A stretch of 64,000 bases of DNA from Bythopirellula polymerisocia (GTDB lineage Bacteria > Planctomycetota > Planctomycetia > Pirellulales > Lacipirellulaceae): assembly GCF_007860015.1 (NCBI RefSeq), contig NZ_SJPS01000005.1:310001-374000 (forward strand), read 5' to 3'. The notes beneath the pieces are model-generated. The model was not told the origin of the DNA. It did not search any database and saw only the letters and a list, made by a program, of their open reading frames with translations. This document shows, in pieces, positions 35,991 through 45,575 of this stretch (its first letter is position 1; every line of letters begins with the position of its first letter). The translations under genes were made by a program, and so were the position numbers.

Positions 35991-38900
35991 CCTTGATTAA
36001 ACTACGTCCATCGGCAGCCTTGCCGACAATGTAATAAAGACCTGGGATCACTAAGACCCCGACTATAGTGCCCAGCAGCATCCCGCCGACTCCCGTCGTG
36101 CCAATGGTTCGGTTTCCGATCGCCCCAGCGCCAGTGGCAACGACCAACGGAATAAGGCCGGCGATGAAGGCGAAGGAGGTCATCTGAATCGGCCGAAAAC
36201 GCTGTTTTGCGCCTTCGACGGCCGCCTCCGCGAGGCTTAGCCCCTGTTGGCGCCGTTGCACTGCGAATTCGACGATCAAAATCGCGTTCTTGCCCAAGAG
36301 GCCGACCAGCATGATCAGACCAATCTGGGCCCAGACATCGTTTGCCAAACCCGTGGCCTGCAGGAACAAAAAGGAACCGAAGATCCCGATCGGCAGCGAC
36401 AGGACCACCGCAAGCGGAAGGACAAAGCTCTCATATTGACCGACGAGTACCAGATAGACGAAGGCTACGACGATCAGGAAGATGTAAACCGACTCGTTCC
36501 CCTTTTTTGACTCGTCCCAGGAGATTCCTTCCCACCCGAGGTCATAACCCCGAGGCAGCGTCTCGGCGGCGACCTCTCGGATCGCCTGGATGGCTTGACC
36601 ACTGCTGAAGCCCTCAGCCGGCGAACCTTGAATCGCGGCAGAGGGGTACAAGTTATACCGGGTGATCTCGTTGAGCCCCTGCTCCTTCTTAATCGTCATG
36701 AATGAAGAATAGGGGACCATTTCCCCACTCTCGTTTTTGACAAACATATTTTCCATATCTTCGGGGTATCGCCGGAACTCCGGCCATGCCTGGACGTAGA
36801 CTTTGTAAAACTGATTGAAGAGAATGAAGCCCTGCTCGTAAGTGCTGCCGATAAGGATGTTGAGGTTTTCCAGTGCTTGTTCGATCGATACACCCTTCTG
36901 CATAGCCACGTCGTTGTCGATGACTAGCTCGTACTGCGGGTAGTCGGCGGCATAGAAGGTGAACAGGCTTGTCACTTCCTTGCGCTTTTCCAAGGCAGCC
37001 ATGAATTTGTCAGTCACTTCTCCGAGTCGCTTGTAGTCGGCCTTGCTCGATTGGGTCTTATCGAGGATTCGCAGGGAGACCCCCCCGGCTGCACCGAAGC
37101 CGGGTATCGCAGGGGGTTCGAAGAATTCGAGCTTGACATTACTCAACTCATGACATTTTTCCTCGAGCTCCACTATGATCTGGCGCGCGGTCTGCTTGCG
37201 ATCAGACCAGTTTTTCAGGTTGATGATAGCGGTTCCCGCATTCGAGCCCCGGCCCTCGGTAAGGACCTCGTAACCAGCTACCGAGGTGACGGAAGTGACT
37301 CCTTCGACCTCCTTGGCAATTTTTTCCAGCTCGAGTGATTTGGCGTTAGTGTATTCAAGCGTCGAGCCGGGTGGAGTCTGAAGAACGGCGTAGATGATGC
37401 CCTGGTCCTCGCCCGGGATAAAACCGGCCGAGAGTTGCGTGTTGACAACAAAAATGCCGAAAGCAAAGCATCCGACGACGGCTAGGGTCAGCAAGCGTCG
37501 CGTGACAACTGGCCGCAGGAACGCGGCATAAACATTCGTGACCGCATCGACAAGGCGGCTAAAGGGACGCTGCACGAAGGGCACGAAAATCAGCAGTAAC
37601 CCAATCGGCCCCCACAGGATGTAGGCCAGATAAGTGATCCCCATCAGGATCGGCAACCCGAGCAAAACATACAGTAGAATGGTCCGAAATCCGCGCCGTT
37701 TTTTCTCTTGCTGCTGGTCGGCGTCGGAGTGGGGCTTGAGAATCATCGCACACAGGACCGGCGTGAGCGTCAGGGCGACCACGCCGGAGAGAATGATCGC
37801 CGAGGCCATCGTGATACCGAACTGACGGTAGAAAACGCCGATCGGCCCAGAAACGAAGGTTACCGGAACGAAGACTGCCGTCATCACCAGAGTGATAGCG
37901 ATGATCGCGCCGCTTATCTCGTGAAGCACCTCCATGCTCGCCATGTAGGGAGAAAGGTGCTTTTCGTGCATCTTGGCATGGACGGCTTCGACCACTACGA
38001 TCGCGTCGTCCACGACGACGCCGATCGCTAGAACCATTGCGAACAAGGTGATTAGGTTGATCGAGATGCCCATCAAACTCAAAACAAAAAAGGTTCCGAT
38101 CAACGATACCGGAACCGCCAGGGTAGGTATTAATGTGGAACGCAAGTCTCCGAGGAACATGTAGACTACCAGAGACACCAAAATAAAAGCCTCCAGCAGG
38201 GTATGCAGCACTTTTTCGATCGAGGCGTCTACGAATTTGGAGACGTCGTAGGCGATCTCATAGTCCATCCCAGGAGGGAAGGACTTCTTCATTTCCTCGA
38301 GCTCCGCTTTAATTTCTTCAATGACCGCGGCTGCGTTGGAGCCAGGAGATTGCTTGAGAACGATGGATGCCGCGGGGTGACCATCGACATCGGAGTAAAT
38401 GTCGAAGAACTCGGAGCCGAGCTCAATGCCGGAGCGTTCCTCTTCACCTTTGGTCTTGTTCCCATGCCCGCCTTCAGCAGCTGCATGTATTTCTCCGCCG
38501 TCGACACTGTCTGCGTGCTCGCTCCCTGAGCCTTTAACGTTGACCTGCTGGTCTTGGGGGGGGACGCAGATGTCTTTGAGCCGCAGAATTTCACCATTCG
38601 GCTTGGCCCGCAGAATGATGTTTTCATATTGCTCCGGTTTGTTATACCGCCCGATATAGGTCAGGACGTACTCTTTCGACTGTGAGGTCATGCCCGTGGC
38701 TTGACCGAGGCGGCCGGGCGAACCAATTATGCTCTGCTCCCCCACGGCCTCCATCACATCTTCAACAGAGATGTTGTAAGCTCGCATACGCTCGGTGTTC
38801 AACCAAATTCGCATCGCAAAACTTCGGTTGCCGAGATTGGTGGGGATACCCATGCCCTGGATCCGCTTGAGCACGGGCATGACGTAGATGTTGGCATAGT

Positions 38901-39366
38901 TGAAAAGATCTTTCTGGTCGGTGTTCGGATCCTTACTGTAAAGGTTCAGATACATCAACATGCTCGGCACAACTTGGCTGACGAGGATACCCTCGCGCAC
39001 CACCAGGGGTGGGAGCCGGCTCAGCATGATGTTGACCCGATTTTGCACGTTCACAACATTGATGTTTGGGTCAGTACCTGGCTCGAAGAAGATGCGGATC
39101 GTTGCCTCGCCGGCACTCGTAGCATCCGAGACCATGTAACGCATGTTCTGGACGCCGTTGATGGATTGCTCCAAGGGAATCAGGACCGAGTCGACCAAGA
39201 CGTTGGCACTGGCACCGGGATAAGCAATGGAGACATAAACCGTCGGTGGCGCGACGTTGGGGAACTGTGCGATCGGGAGGGTCGCAATCCCCAGCCCTCC
39301 CAGGAACAGAAGGATCAGCGAGATGACGATCGCCAGCGCGGGTCTATGTAGAAATTTAGTGAACAT
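35944..39366 (-). CDS. RND-type efflux pump, HAE1 family inner membrane subunit, with unusual insertions
   Basis: A 1140-residue proton-driven pump, longer than typical HAE1 pumps (about 1030-1050). Twelve core helices, the FPNVAPPTVYVS entry motif, and the helix 4 proton motif VVDDAIVVVEAVHAKM are present. Two odd insertions exist: a His/Glu/Gly-rich stretch of about 45 residues near residues 262-310 (CVPPQDQQ to EEERSG) in the porter domain, and extra hydrophobic segments near 555-600 in the central cytoplasmic loop (RTILLYVLLGLPILMGIT), where most pumps have only a short helix. It is the middle gene of the operon; a ribosome binding site (AGGAA) sits 12 bp after the MFP gene. Substrate unknown. 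Confidence 0.94.
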   Translation of the reverse strand: MFTKFLHRPALAIVISLILLFLGGLGIATLPIAQFPNVAPPTVYVSIAYPGASANVLVDSVLIPLEQSINGVQNMRYMVSDATSAGEATIRIFFEPGTDPNINVVNVQNRVNIMLSRLPPLVVREGILVSQVVPSMLMYLNLYSKDPNTDQKDLFNYANIYVMPVLKRIQGMGIPTNLGNRSFAMRIWLNTERMRAYNISVEDVMEAVGEQSIIGSPGRLGQATGMTSQSKEYVLTYIGRYNKPEQYENIILRAKPNGEILRLKDICVPPQDQQVNVKGSGSEHADSVDGGEIHAAAEGGHGNKTKGEEERSGIELGSEFFDIYSDVDGHPAASIVLKQSPGSNAAAVIEEIKAELEEMKKSFPPGMDYEIAYDVSKFVDASIEKVLHTLLEAFILVSLVVYMFLGDLRSTLIPTLAVPVSLIGTFFVLSLMGISINLITLFAMVLAIGVVVDDAIVVVEAVHAKMHEKHLSPYMASMEVLHEISGAIIAITLVMTAVFVPVTFVSGPIGVFYRQFGITMASAIILSGVVALTLTPVLCAMILKPHSDADQQQEKKRRGFRTILLYVLLGLPILMGITYLAYILWGPIGLLLIFVPFVQRPFSRLVDAVTNVYAAFLRPVVTRRLLTLAVVGCFAFGIFVVNTQLSAGFIPGEDQGIIYAVLQTPPGSTLEYTNAKSLELEKIAKEVEGVTSVTSVAGYEVLTEGRGSNAGTAIINLKNWSDRKQTARQIIVELEEKCHELSNVKLEFFEPPAIPGFGAAGGVSLRILDKTQSSKADYKRLGEVTDKFMAALEKRKEVTSLFTFYAADYPQYELVIDNDVAMQKGVSIEQALENLNILIGSTYEQGFILFNQFYKVYVQAWPEFRRYPEDMENMFVKNESGEMVPYSSFMTIKKEQGLNEITRYNLYPSAAIQGSPAEGFSSGQAIQAIREVAAETLPRGYDLGWEGISWDESKKGNESVYIFLIVVAFVYLVLVGQYESFVLPLAVVLSLPIGIFGSFLFLQATGLANDVWAQIGLIMLVGLLGKNAILIVEFAVQRRQQGLSLAEAAVEGAKQRFRPIQMTSFAFIAGLIPLVVATGAGAIGNRTIGTTGVGGMLLGTIVGVLVIPGLYYIVGKAADGRSLIKDEHDEPLSEIFEREA

Positions 39367-39378
39367 CAGAAGCGGTTC

Positions 39379-40509
39379 CTATTCTGCATCATTCTTTAAG
39401 TTACTAAGAACTTCTTCCGATGCACGGAACTCAAATTCCACCTTCTCACCGTCGCGAACCTGCCGGACTCCTTCGAAAACGAACTTGTCGCCCGCTTTGA
39501 CGCCCTCCTGGATCACAAAGATATCTTCCATTTCATTTCGGATTTTGATCGCGTGCTGATGAACGACACCATCTTCACCGACGAGGAAAACATAACGCTT
39601 GTCGAGGATCTCGAAAGTCGCCCGCTGGGGGATGACGACCGCGTTTTTCTCGAGGCGGTTAATCAATACTGTGCCGGTCTGACCATGACGCAATAAGCCA
39701 TCCGGGTTCGGGAAATCTGCGCGGAAGGCGATGTTGCCAGTCTCGTTATTGAAATCGGCTTCGATCGCGCCGATTGTCCCTGACTGGGGAAACGTTTTAC
39801 CGTTGGCCAGTATCAGTTCGATATTCATATCCTCATTTTGATCCATGCTAGACTTATAATCGAGGTAGCGGGCCTCAGGTACGTTGAAGTAGACCCACAT
39901 CACACTGTTGTCAGAGAACGTCGTCAGGACATCCCCCTCCTCGATTAGACTCCCCTGCTGATTGAGCTGTTGGCCAACGATCCCGTCGAAAGGGGCTATG
40001 ATATTAGTGAAGTTCAGTTCGGCCCGCGCCAAATCCACATTGGCTTGGGCCTTGGCCAGTTTAGCCTGGGCCAGCGCTACGTCCTGATCCGAGACTTGCC
40101 GGGCCGCAAACAGCTTCTGAGAATTATTGAGCTCAATTTGCGCTAATTGGGCCTCGGCCACATCGGCGTCCAGTTTGGCCTGATGAAGAACGGGGAGGAT
40201 CTTAAACATCAATTCACCCTGCTTTACGGCTTGACCCTCTTTTACAGCGATCTTTTCGAGGTATCCTCCCTCAAGTGCGCAAACCTCGATATGGCGTCGC
40301 GAGTGAATCTGGCAAACATAACGCTGAGTGCTGATGACGTCTTTGATGACAGGACTTGTCACCAAGATTATATGCCCCTCCTCTTGCTCCTCTTGCTCGG
40401 CTTCCTCGTGCTGCTGCTCGCTGGACGGCTGGCCATTGGTCTTGGTACAGGCGGGGAGTGTAAGGGTAAACAATGCCAGGAGAATTGTGGGGATCGGTGA
40501 AACTTTCAT
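39379..40509 (-). CDS. RND efflux membrane fusion protein (AcrA-like), lipoprotein
   Basis: A 376-residue periplasmic adaptor linking pump and outer-membrane channel. Signal peptide with lipobox LTLPAC near Cys21. The lipoyl halves are EGGYLEKIAVKEGQAVKQGEL and NIIAPFDGIVGQQLNQQGSL, joined by a coiled-coil hairpin (about 105-165). A beta-barrel and membrane-proximal domain follow (GQTGTVLINRLEKNAVVIPQRA). A Glu/Gln-rich stretch after the lipobox (EQQHEEAEQEEQEEG) is unusual. It is the first gene of the operon, with the RND pump 12 bp downstream and the TolC-like gene last; no regulator is adjacent. The 720 bp upstream are gene-free. Confidence 0.93.
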   Translation of the reverse strand: MKVSPIPTILLALFTLTLPACTKTNGQPSSEQQHEEAEQEEQEEGHIILVTSPVIKDVISTQRYVCQIHSRRHIEVCALEGGYLEKIAVKEGQAVKQGELMFKILPVLHQAKLDADVAEAQLAQIELNNSQKLFAARQVSDQDVALAQAKLAKAQANVDLARAELNFTNIIAPFDGIVGQQLNQQGSLIEEGDVLTTFSDNSVMWVYFNVPEARYLDYKSSMDQNEDMNIELILANGKTFPQSGTIGAIEADFNNETGNIAFRADFPNPDGLLRHGQTGTVLINRLEKNAVVIPQRATFEILDKRYVFLVGEDGVVHQHAIKIRNEMEDIFVIQEGVKAGDKFVFEGVRQVRDGEKVEFEFRASEEVLSNLKNDAE

Positions 40510-41228
40510 TACTTTGTTGCTAGTTAGTTGATTTCCGGTACGGGTCCCGGAGTATTTAGCGGGGAGGGTGGGATATCGGAGGGAGGGTGGGTTGCGAGAG
40601 GAAATGTTTGCAGCAGGTAATGGCCGCCTATCTTAAGGACAGTCGCGGCTTAATTGCGATTTTGGTCCCTTGTCGACAGCGATTGACTTCACGGCAGCAT
40701 CGGTGATTGGCGAAATCTGCCAAAGATGCTCTGCGAATTAAAAAAAATTGGCACATTGCCTCCTAACTTTTTAGCCCTACGCAAAATCCCTTTTTCCCAA
40801 TTCCGCCAAGGGGGGATGTGCGAATCGCTAATTTATTCCGCCCGTTCTTCGTTGACTGCCTTGGATGGGCCCAAGGCCTCCAATCTGACTAATCCAACTT
40901 GGGTAAAACTTCGTTTCGTTACATCGTTCTTCCGAACCGATACAACTAAATAAAGCCGTGTTATTGGATTTATCGACATTTTTGCTCGCAGGTGAACGGT
41001 AAAACTGTTCTTTCTATACGTTGGACTAAAGTTTCGATTTTCGTTCTGACATTGCGGCGATCAGCTTTCAGGTGACAATCTAAGGCCGAGCACAGTGACC
41101 GCATGCAATGCGGAAGGAAAAAACCGTACTTTCTAGAATCCCAGTCGCAGGCCCGCGAAATTGCGAGTGATTCAATTTGCGCAAACTGGACTCAGGAACA
41201 AGCTTGCCAAAATAAAGGCAAGCCGATG
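40510..41228. other. Gene-free stretch upstream of the efflux operon
   Basis: About 720 bp with no convincing gene on either strand. Short open frames here lack ribosome binding sites and protein-like composition. The promoter of the efflux operon should lie near 40510-40700 on the minus strand, but no clear boxes are visible. No repeats or transposon ends were found. Confidence 0.4.
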
Positions 41229-41519
41229 CTAGCTAAGAGGAGGGCCGCGTTGAAACGACGGCGGCCCGCGAAAGTAGCCTTCTGGAAGGCTCGTTGATTC
41301 GAGCCGTCTTAGAAATGAGCCTATTTCAACAGTAAAAAGAGGCTCACCGATTGCTATAGGATCCGTCGAGCAATCACTTGTCTCGATTTCCTCAGCAACT
41401 TCGGCTGAGTAACCATTAGACACCTCGTGCCGTACGTGGTCGCGCAGTTGCCCGGATTCGACCGCAAGCAAGCAGGCAACCGACAGAAGCAGCGCGATTT
41501 GTATGGATCGGCAAGGCAT
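41229..41519 (-). CDS. Small exported hypothetical protein
   Basis: A 96-residue frame with a good signal peptide (MPCRSIQIALLLSVACLLAVES) and a mature part rich in acidic residues and Ser. Near the C-terminal half it has the segment FTVEIGSFLRRLESTSLPEG, which looks protein-like. No ribosome binding site is visible; AT-rich sequence just upstream could serve as a -10 box for a short leader. A 7-bp inverted repeat (41242-41248 with 41261-41267) lies inside its 3' end. No family is recognised. Whether it is linked to the efflux operon further left on the same strand is unknown. Confidence 0.42.
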   Translation of the reverse strand: MPCRSIQIALLLSVACLLAVESGQLRDHVRHEVSNGYSAEVAEEIETSDCSTDPIAIGEPLFTVEIGSFLRRLESTSLPEGYFRGPPSFQRGPPLS

Positions 41520-42218
41520 GGATTAAATATACGATGCAGTTCGTGGGGCGTCAAATCCCTCAGAATCCCCAATGTCGTCATTATCGTCCCCCAACCCAGA
41601 TTGACTTTATCCTGTTTTCTTAAGGGCGACGTGGATGACGCGGACACGCTACCACTTCAATCCAATACTCTTCAGGAAGCAACGCACCTGAGTCGGGCAA
41701 CGCTCAATGCCGGTTAGTTATATGATCCGCTGGCAATCGTCAGAACTGGTCGTTGCTCCAGCGAGTGAGAGATGATTGCCCCATGCTGAGCCAATTCACT
41801 CGTCGGATGGTTTTTCTGCGCCGACTTCAGCACGGCGTCCAGGCCTCCGTCGCAAAAGTGAGCGACATCACGTTGAGCGCTCAAAACGGCTACTCCGGCG
41901 ATTTTCACAGCCTGTTCCCGTTTTAGTCCGCCGTGCAGGGACCACAACACGAGCAAGCGACGCAGTACGCAATGGGGCGGATGCGAGTCACGTTCGCTCA
42001 GCACGATACGATGAGGGCTCTGCATGTGGTAATGACTATCCTGTACATTCCCTCCGTTGTCTCAGCGCTCTCCTATTCAATTGATGTGGGTAAATTCCCA
42101 AGATAGATCGCGTTTCATGCAAGTATGGATGAGTGGTGAAACTGCAACTCCAAAAGTGAGCCAACTTGCTTATGAAAAACACTCGGCCAAGTTGACCAAC
42201 ATGACCAAGTTGGATCGA
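41520..42218. other. Gene-poor stretch between the small exported gene and the ABM gene
   Basis: About 700 bp with frames on both strands but no confident gene. The best one is on the minus strand, 42025-41714, 103 residues, with segments such as KREQAVKIAGVAVLSAQRD, but there is no ribosome binding site at its ATG and no family. A GGAGGG directly before an ATG on the minus strand at about 42045 opens only a 16-codon frame, so a frameshifted or decayed gene is possible. No repeat or mobile-element end is seen. Confidence 0.35.
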
Positions 42219-42521
42219 TTAGGCCGAAGAACTCCCCGAAGCAAGCTCCCAAGTATCAAGCTGCTTCGTGGCAATCCACCCGCCCGCGGTGTCGCCGAAC
42301 CACTTGAAATGGTCGGAAGCCGTATGGACATCAAATGCCGCGAGGTCGTCGTATTGCTCGTAGATAAAGACTCGCTGTTCGTCATCGGGATCAAATGATA
42401 CATCAAAACGCCGGCAGCCTGATTCCTTGGTTAACGAATTGTTGGCATGCTTCAGCACGGTTTCGCGAAACGAGGCGACGTGCTCGGGATCAATCGTCAG
42501 GTAAACGGTAACGACAAACAT
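42219..42521 (-). CDS. Antibiotic biosynthesis monooxygenase (ABM) domain protein
   Basis: A 100-residue small dimeric alpha/beta-barrel protein. It opens with MFVVTVYLTIDPEHVASFRE, then LTKESGCRRFDVSFDPDDEQRVFIYEQYDD and HTASDHFKWFGDT, the standard pattern of the ABM/YgiN-type fold. Family members include quinol monooxygenases and heme-degrading or stress proteins. No heme ligand is evident, so the substrate is unknown. The start at 42521 is preceded by a purine-rich AGAGAG site and gives the family N-terminus; the longer form from 42560 adds 13 residues. It is the third gene after the ATP-grasp gene on the same strand, 78 bp apart, and may be co-transcribed. Confidence 0.88.
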   Translation of the reverse strand: MFVVTVYLTIDPEHVASFRETVLKHANNSLTKESGCRRFDVSFDPDDEQRVFIYEQYDDLAAFDVHTASDHFKWFGDTAGGWIATKQLDTWELASGSSSA

Positions 42522-42599
42522 AATAATTTCTCTCTTTTCGCGATCCGCTCTGCCGAGCACTACTCGACGGACGCGTCGCGGCTAACATAAGCCATACTT

Positions 42600-43646
42600 C
42601 TACAGCGAAGCCATATCTACGTTATTGAAATTGCGTTGATAGTGACCCATGTATTGCACCTTGCGTTCCAGGGCCTCGATCACAGGGATCGTGAAATTGA
42701 CGTTCTCAAAACTTTGGGCACTGCCGAGCCCGCCGGGGCTGAATACGTTGATCTCCATCAGTTTGTCACCGACGATATCGAGCCCGACAAAAAACATGCC
42801 GTCGGCTACCAATTTGGGACGCACGATCTCAGCAATCCGTAGTGCCGTGTCATCGACAACAGCCTGGGCCTTTTTGCCGCCGGCGTGGATGTTGCTGCGG
42901 ATGTCGTCACCGGAGCGCACGCGTCGGAACGCAGCGTATTTACCTTTGTAGCGAAGAGGCTGGCCATTCATCATGAACAGGCGCATGTCCCCTTCGGCGG
43001 CGAGCGGCAAATATTGTTGAGCCACCACATAGCCGTCGCGAGAAATCGACTCGATCATTTGATTGAGGTTGCCCAGTTGATCGCCCACGATACGAAACAC
43101 CCCCTGCCCTCCCGAGCCTTGCAGAGGTTTGATGACAACATCATTTTCGTGCTTGCGGGCGAACTCGCGAATCTCATCACGGTCGCGAGTGATGAGCGTA
43201 TCAGGGCGCACTTCCTCAGGGAACAACTGGAAGTACATCTTGTTGATCGCGTTGTTGAGTCCCTCGGGATCGTTTAGCACGATGACACCCCGGCGCATCG
43301 CTGCACGACCAAAAACGATACCCGCCTGCTGGGCCCAACTCCTGCGTCCCAGGTCTTGCGACGGATCGTTTCGCAACATGAGGATGTCCAAGTCGTCGAC
43401 CGTGATTCGCTGGACTTTGCCGCGCGGGCCGCGCAGCTCATGCAAAAACGACTTCGTTGATTTGTACTTCGCGCCAGGTGCCGACCGAGCGCGGGCGCGA
43501 ACATAGTCATCGGGGTCGAAAGCGAAATCGCCCGTACCGATGAGCCAAGCTTCATGCCCCCGATTGAGGGCAGTCATGGCCAAACGAGTGGTTGTGTAGC
43601 CTTCTTCTTCGGTAGCAATGTCGTTGACAACGAAACCAATACGCAT
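42600..43646 (-). CDS. ATP-grasp protein, glutathione synthetase-like
   Basis: A 348-residue ATP-grasp ligase. It opens like GshB (MRIGFVVNDIATEEEGYTTT), has the substrate-side segment VLNDPEGLNNAINKMYFQ, the ATP-binding VIKPLQGSGGQGVFRI, and the metal-binding VGLDIVGDKLMEINVFSPGG. These place it near glutathione synthetase (GshB). The family covers enzymes that join an amino acid or peptide with Gly or related groups, so the exact product is unknown, and a true GshB role is not proven because gshA is absent here. It lies 12 bp downstream of the QEGLA-type metallopeptidase gene, a pairing seen in other bacteria, which suggests a shared pathway. Confidence 0.88.
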   Translation of the reverse strand: MRIGFVVNDIATEEEGYTTTRLAMTALNRGHEAWLIGTGDFAFDPDDYVRARARSAPGAKYKSTKSFLHELRGPRGKVQRITVDDLDILMLRNDPSQDLGRRSWAQQAGIVFGRAAMRRGVIVLNDPEGLNNAINKMYFQLFPEEVRPDTLITRDRDEIREFARKHENDVVIKPLQGSGGQGVFRIVGDQLGNLNQMIESISRDGYVVAQQYLPLAAEGDMRLFMMNGQPLRYKGKYAAFRRVRSGDDIRSNIHAGGKKAQAVVDDTALRIAEIVRPKLVADGMFFVGLDIVGDKLMEINVFSPGGLGSAQSFENVNFTIPVIEALERKVQYMGHYQRNFNNVDMASL

Positions 43647-43658
43647 GAAATCACATCC

Positions 43659-45575
43659 TTATCTCATAATTAGATCCAGCACAGACTTTCCCTCGCTTAG
43701 TTTTAATAACCGTTCCTGCACCCCAGGCACTTGTAAATAGCGTGGGAGCAAGGCGGGAGGGTCGATCATCTTTCGGTGAAGTAGTTCACGGATAAATCGT
43801 ATATGTTCGCTGGCAATCTTGCCCACGAATAGGGGGTCCAATTTACCGCCATCGCCTAAGTAGTCCAGTATCTCTACCAACCCTCGCAAATAAACGGCAT
43901 CTTTGGTAAATCCTCCCCCCCGGTAAATCCGCATGGTGATAGTGTAGGCCGTACGTTGACCGAAGCCGAATTCTTCCGTGAGTGAACGAAATGTATCCAC
44001 AAAACTAGCTCCGGAAAGCAGCATTTGCACCGCAACCACCCGAGCAGCAAGGAGTCGCAACCGCGGCTTGCTAAGGCCCCCGACCAGGTATTCCGCCAGA
44101 ACTGCAATCCCCTCTTGCAGCGAATCATATCCAGCAAGGCCAGTGTGCAGCAGTTGAAACGGCCCGACGAGACCATTGTAGTAGGTCAACAGATGCGTAC
44201 CAATTTCGTGCTGAATTAACGCATCCACACGGTTACTCGGAATACGAGTTTCCCGACCGATTAGAAGGTGCCCGTCAGAACACATGAGCCCCGAATACAT
44301 GTCATCGCGAATGATTGCCTGAGCTTTGAATTCCGGAAGTTGGGCGCGGTAGTACTCGATCTCTTGTTTGGCGCGCTCAGCAAAGCTGACGGCATCGAGA
44401 TCTTGTTGGCCCTTGTCTTCTTGACTGCTTGGACTGATGCATTCAAGTAAACAGCGAGCCAGATTGAGCAGGTCTTCGCTGATCTCTCCATAGACTTGCT
44501 GACTGCCAAGCACGAATCGTTTCGTGCCAATATCACAGAGCATAGTGATCTTCCGGTCAATCTCATCTTGGCGTTGATGGAAGAGTTCTCCAAGCGTTGG
44601 GTCTTCGATACTTCCCGTAGGAATCGAAAAGAGCCGTCTTTTCAATTCCGTAGCATCGATTTCCAGAGGTCGATAATAATAGCGTGGTTCTCTCTCAAAC
44701 TGTCCGCGTTGAAAATCTTCCCACGCTGCTTCGGCGTTCACTGGGGTTACTTGCAGCAAGAAGCTGAAGCTCTTACTGATGTCGTTGAGCCGACGATCAA
44801 TCATCTTGACCGACTTGAAAATAGTCCGTCGACCCAAGGAATAGAAATGTTCCGGGGTCGTATTCGTATGCGTCTTGGAGAAGGTAAAAAAAGCCTGCTT
44901 AAGTGCCCGGCCAACAGTTCGATTCAAAGAGCGAAGCACGACAGGGTACAATTCACCTGTCTGTGGATTGCGATAGATAGGACGAACACTGAGCCCGACA
45001 ACTTCGCTACCCCACTGTCGCAGGCTATTGGAGGTGAGCAATGAAGTGAGGCTGCCTTCAGATGCGTCAGGACTCGTATTCACTGTGACAGTTGAATTCT
45101 GCTTAAGGTAAGTCACCCGTTCCAATTGCCTTCGAAGTGTCTCAATCGTTCGCATGGGCGTATTGAGACCTCGAGCGACGATCGAGAAGGACGGCCTTAG
45201 CTCAGTAGGCTCCATGTCACTCTCGGCAATAGCCGCTTGAACCTCGCTATCGGCAGACGACCATATTTCCACGATCAAGAATCCATTAAACCGCTGACGA
45301 AGCGACGTTACGACCGCTTCCACAAGGGGGCTAATCTCCTCCTTTGAAGTAGCATGAGGGACGACCAAATACGAGGCTTCGCCCTGAACCAATGCGCGGG
45401 TCCCGAGATCAGTGTGCAACGGCTGACGGTACACACAGATGAATGGAAGCGGGCGGTCGATGTAGATCATGCCGTCTCCCGGGAGTTCGCTTCGCACCGA
45501 CTGCCCGGCCATGAGGCGCGCACGGATGTCCTCAATAGCCCCATTGCTTAACGACAAGAGCGGCAAAAGTGTCAC
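43659..45575 (-). CDS. DUF1704/QEGLA-motif (MATCAP-like) putative zinc carboxypeptidase
   Basis: A 638-residue protein of the group annotated as flavohemoglobin expression-modulating QEGLA proteins, now recognised as relatives of the eukaryotic tubulin tyrosine carboxypeptidase MATCAP. The HExxxH zinc motif is at His456-Glu457-Ile-Gly-Thr-His461, and a QEGIA motif follows 27 residues later (Glu488), which would be the third zinc ligand, as in MATCAP. An active zinc peptidase is therefore likely. The N-terminal 300 residues are a separate region with no family I know. A GTG start at 45575 follows GGAGGAA about 12 bases upstream. It is the first gene, followed by the ATP-grasp and ABM genes. 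Confidence 0.88.
   Translation of the reverse strand: MTLLPLLSLSNGAIEDIRARLMAGQSVRSELPGDGMIYIDRPLPFICVYRQPLHTDLGTRALVQGEASYLVVPHATSKEEISPLVEAVVTSLRQRFNGFLIVEIWSSADSEVQAAIAESDMEPTELRPSFSIVARGLNTPMRTIETLRRQLERVTYLKQNSTVTVNTSPDASEGSLTSLLTSNSLRQWGSEVVGLSVRPIYRNPQTGELYPVVLRSLNRTVGRALKQAFFTFSKTHTNTTPEHFYSLGRRTIFKSVKMIDRRLNDISKSFSFLLQVTPVNAEAAWEDFQRGQFEREPRYYYRPLEIDATELKRRLFSIPTGSIEDPTLGELFHQRQDEIDRKITMLCDIGTKRFVLGSQQVYGEISEDLLNLARCLLECISPSSQEDKGQQDLDAVSFAERAKQEIEYYRAQLPEFKAQAIIRDDMYSGLMCSDGHLLIGRETRIPSNRVDALIQHEIGTHLLTYYNGLVGPFQLLHTGLAGYDSLQEGIAVLAEYLVGGLSKPRLRLLAARVVAVQMLLSGASFVDTFRSLTEEFGFGQRTAYTITMRIYRGGGFTKDAVYLRGLVEILDYLGDGGKLDPLFVGKIASEHIRFIRELLHRKMIDPPALLPRYLQVPGVQERLLKLSEGKSVLDLIMR

Noticed and set aside
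42057..42398. Plus-strand frame of 113 codons over the ABM gene
   Set aside because: The ABM gene on the other strand is a clear family match, so this frame is its shadow.
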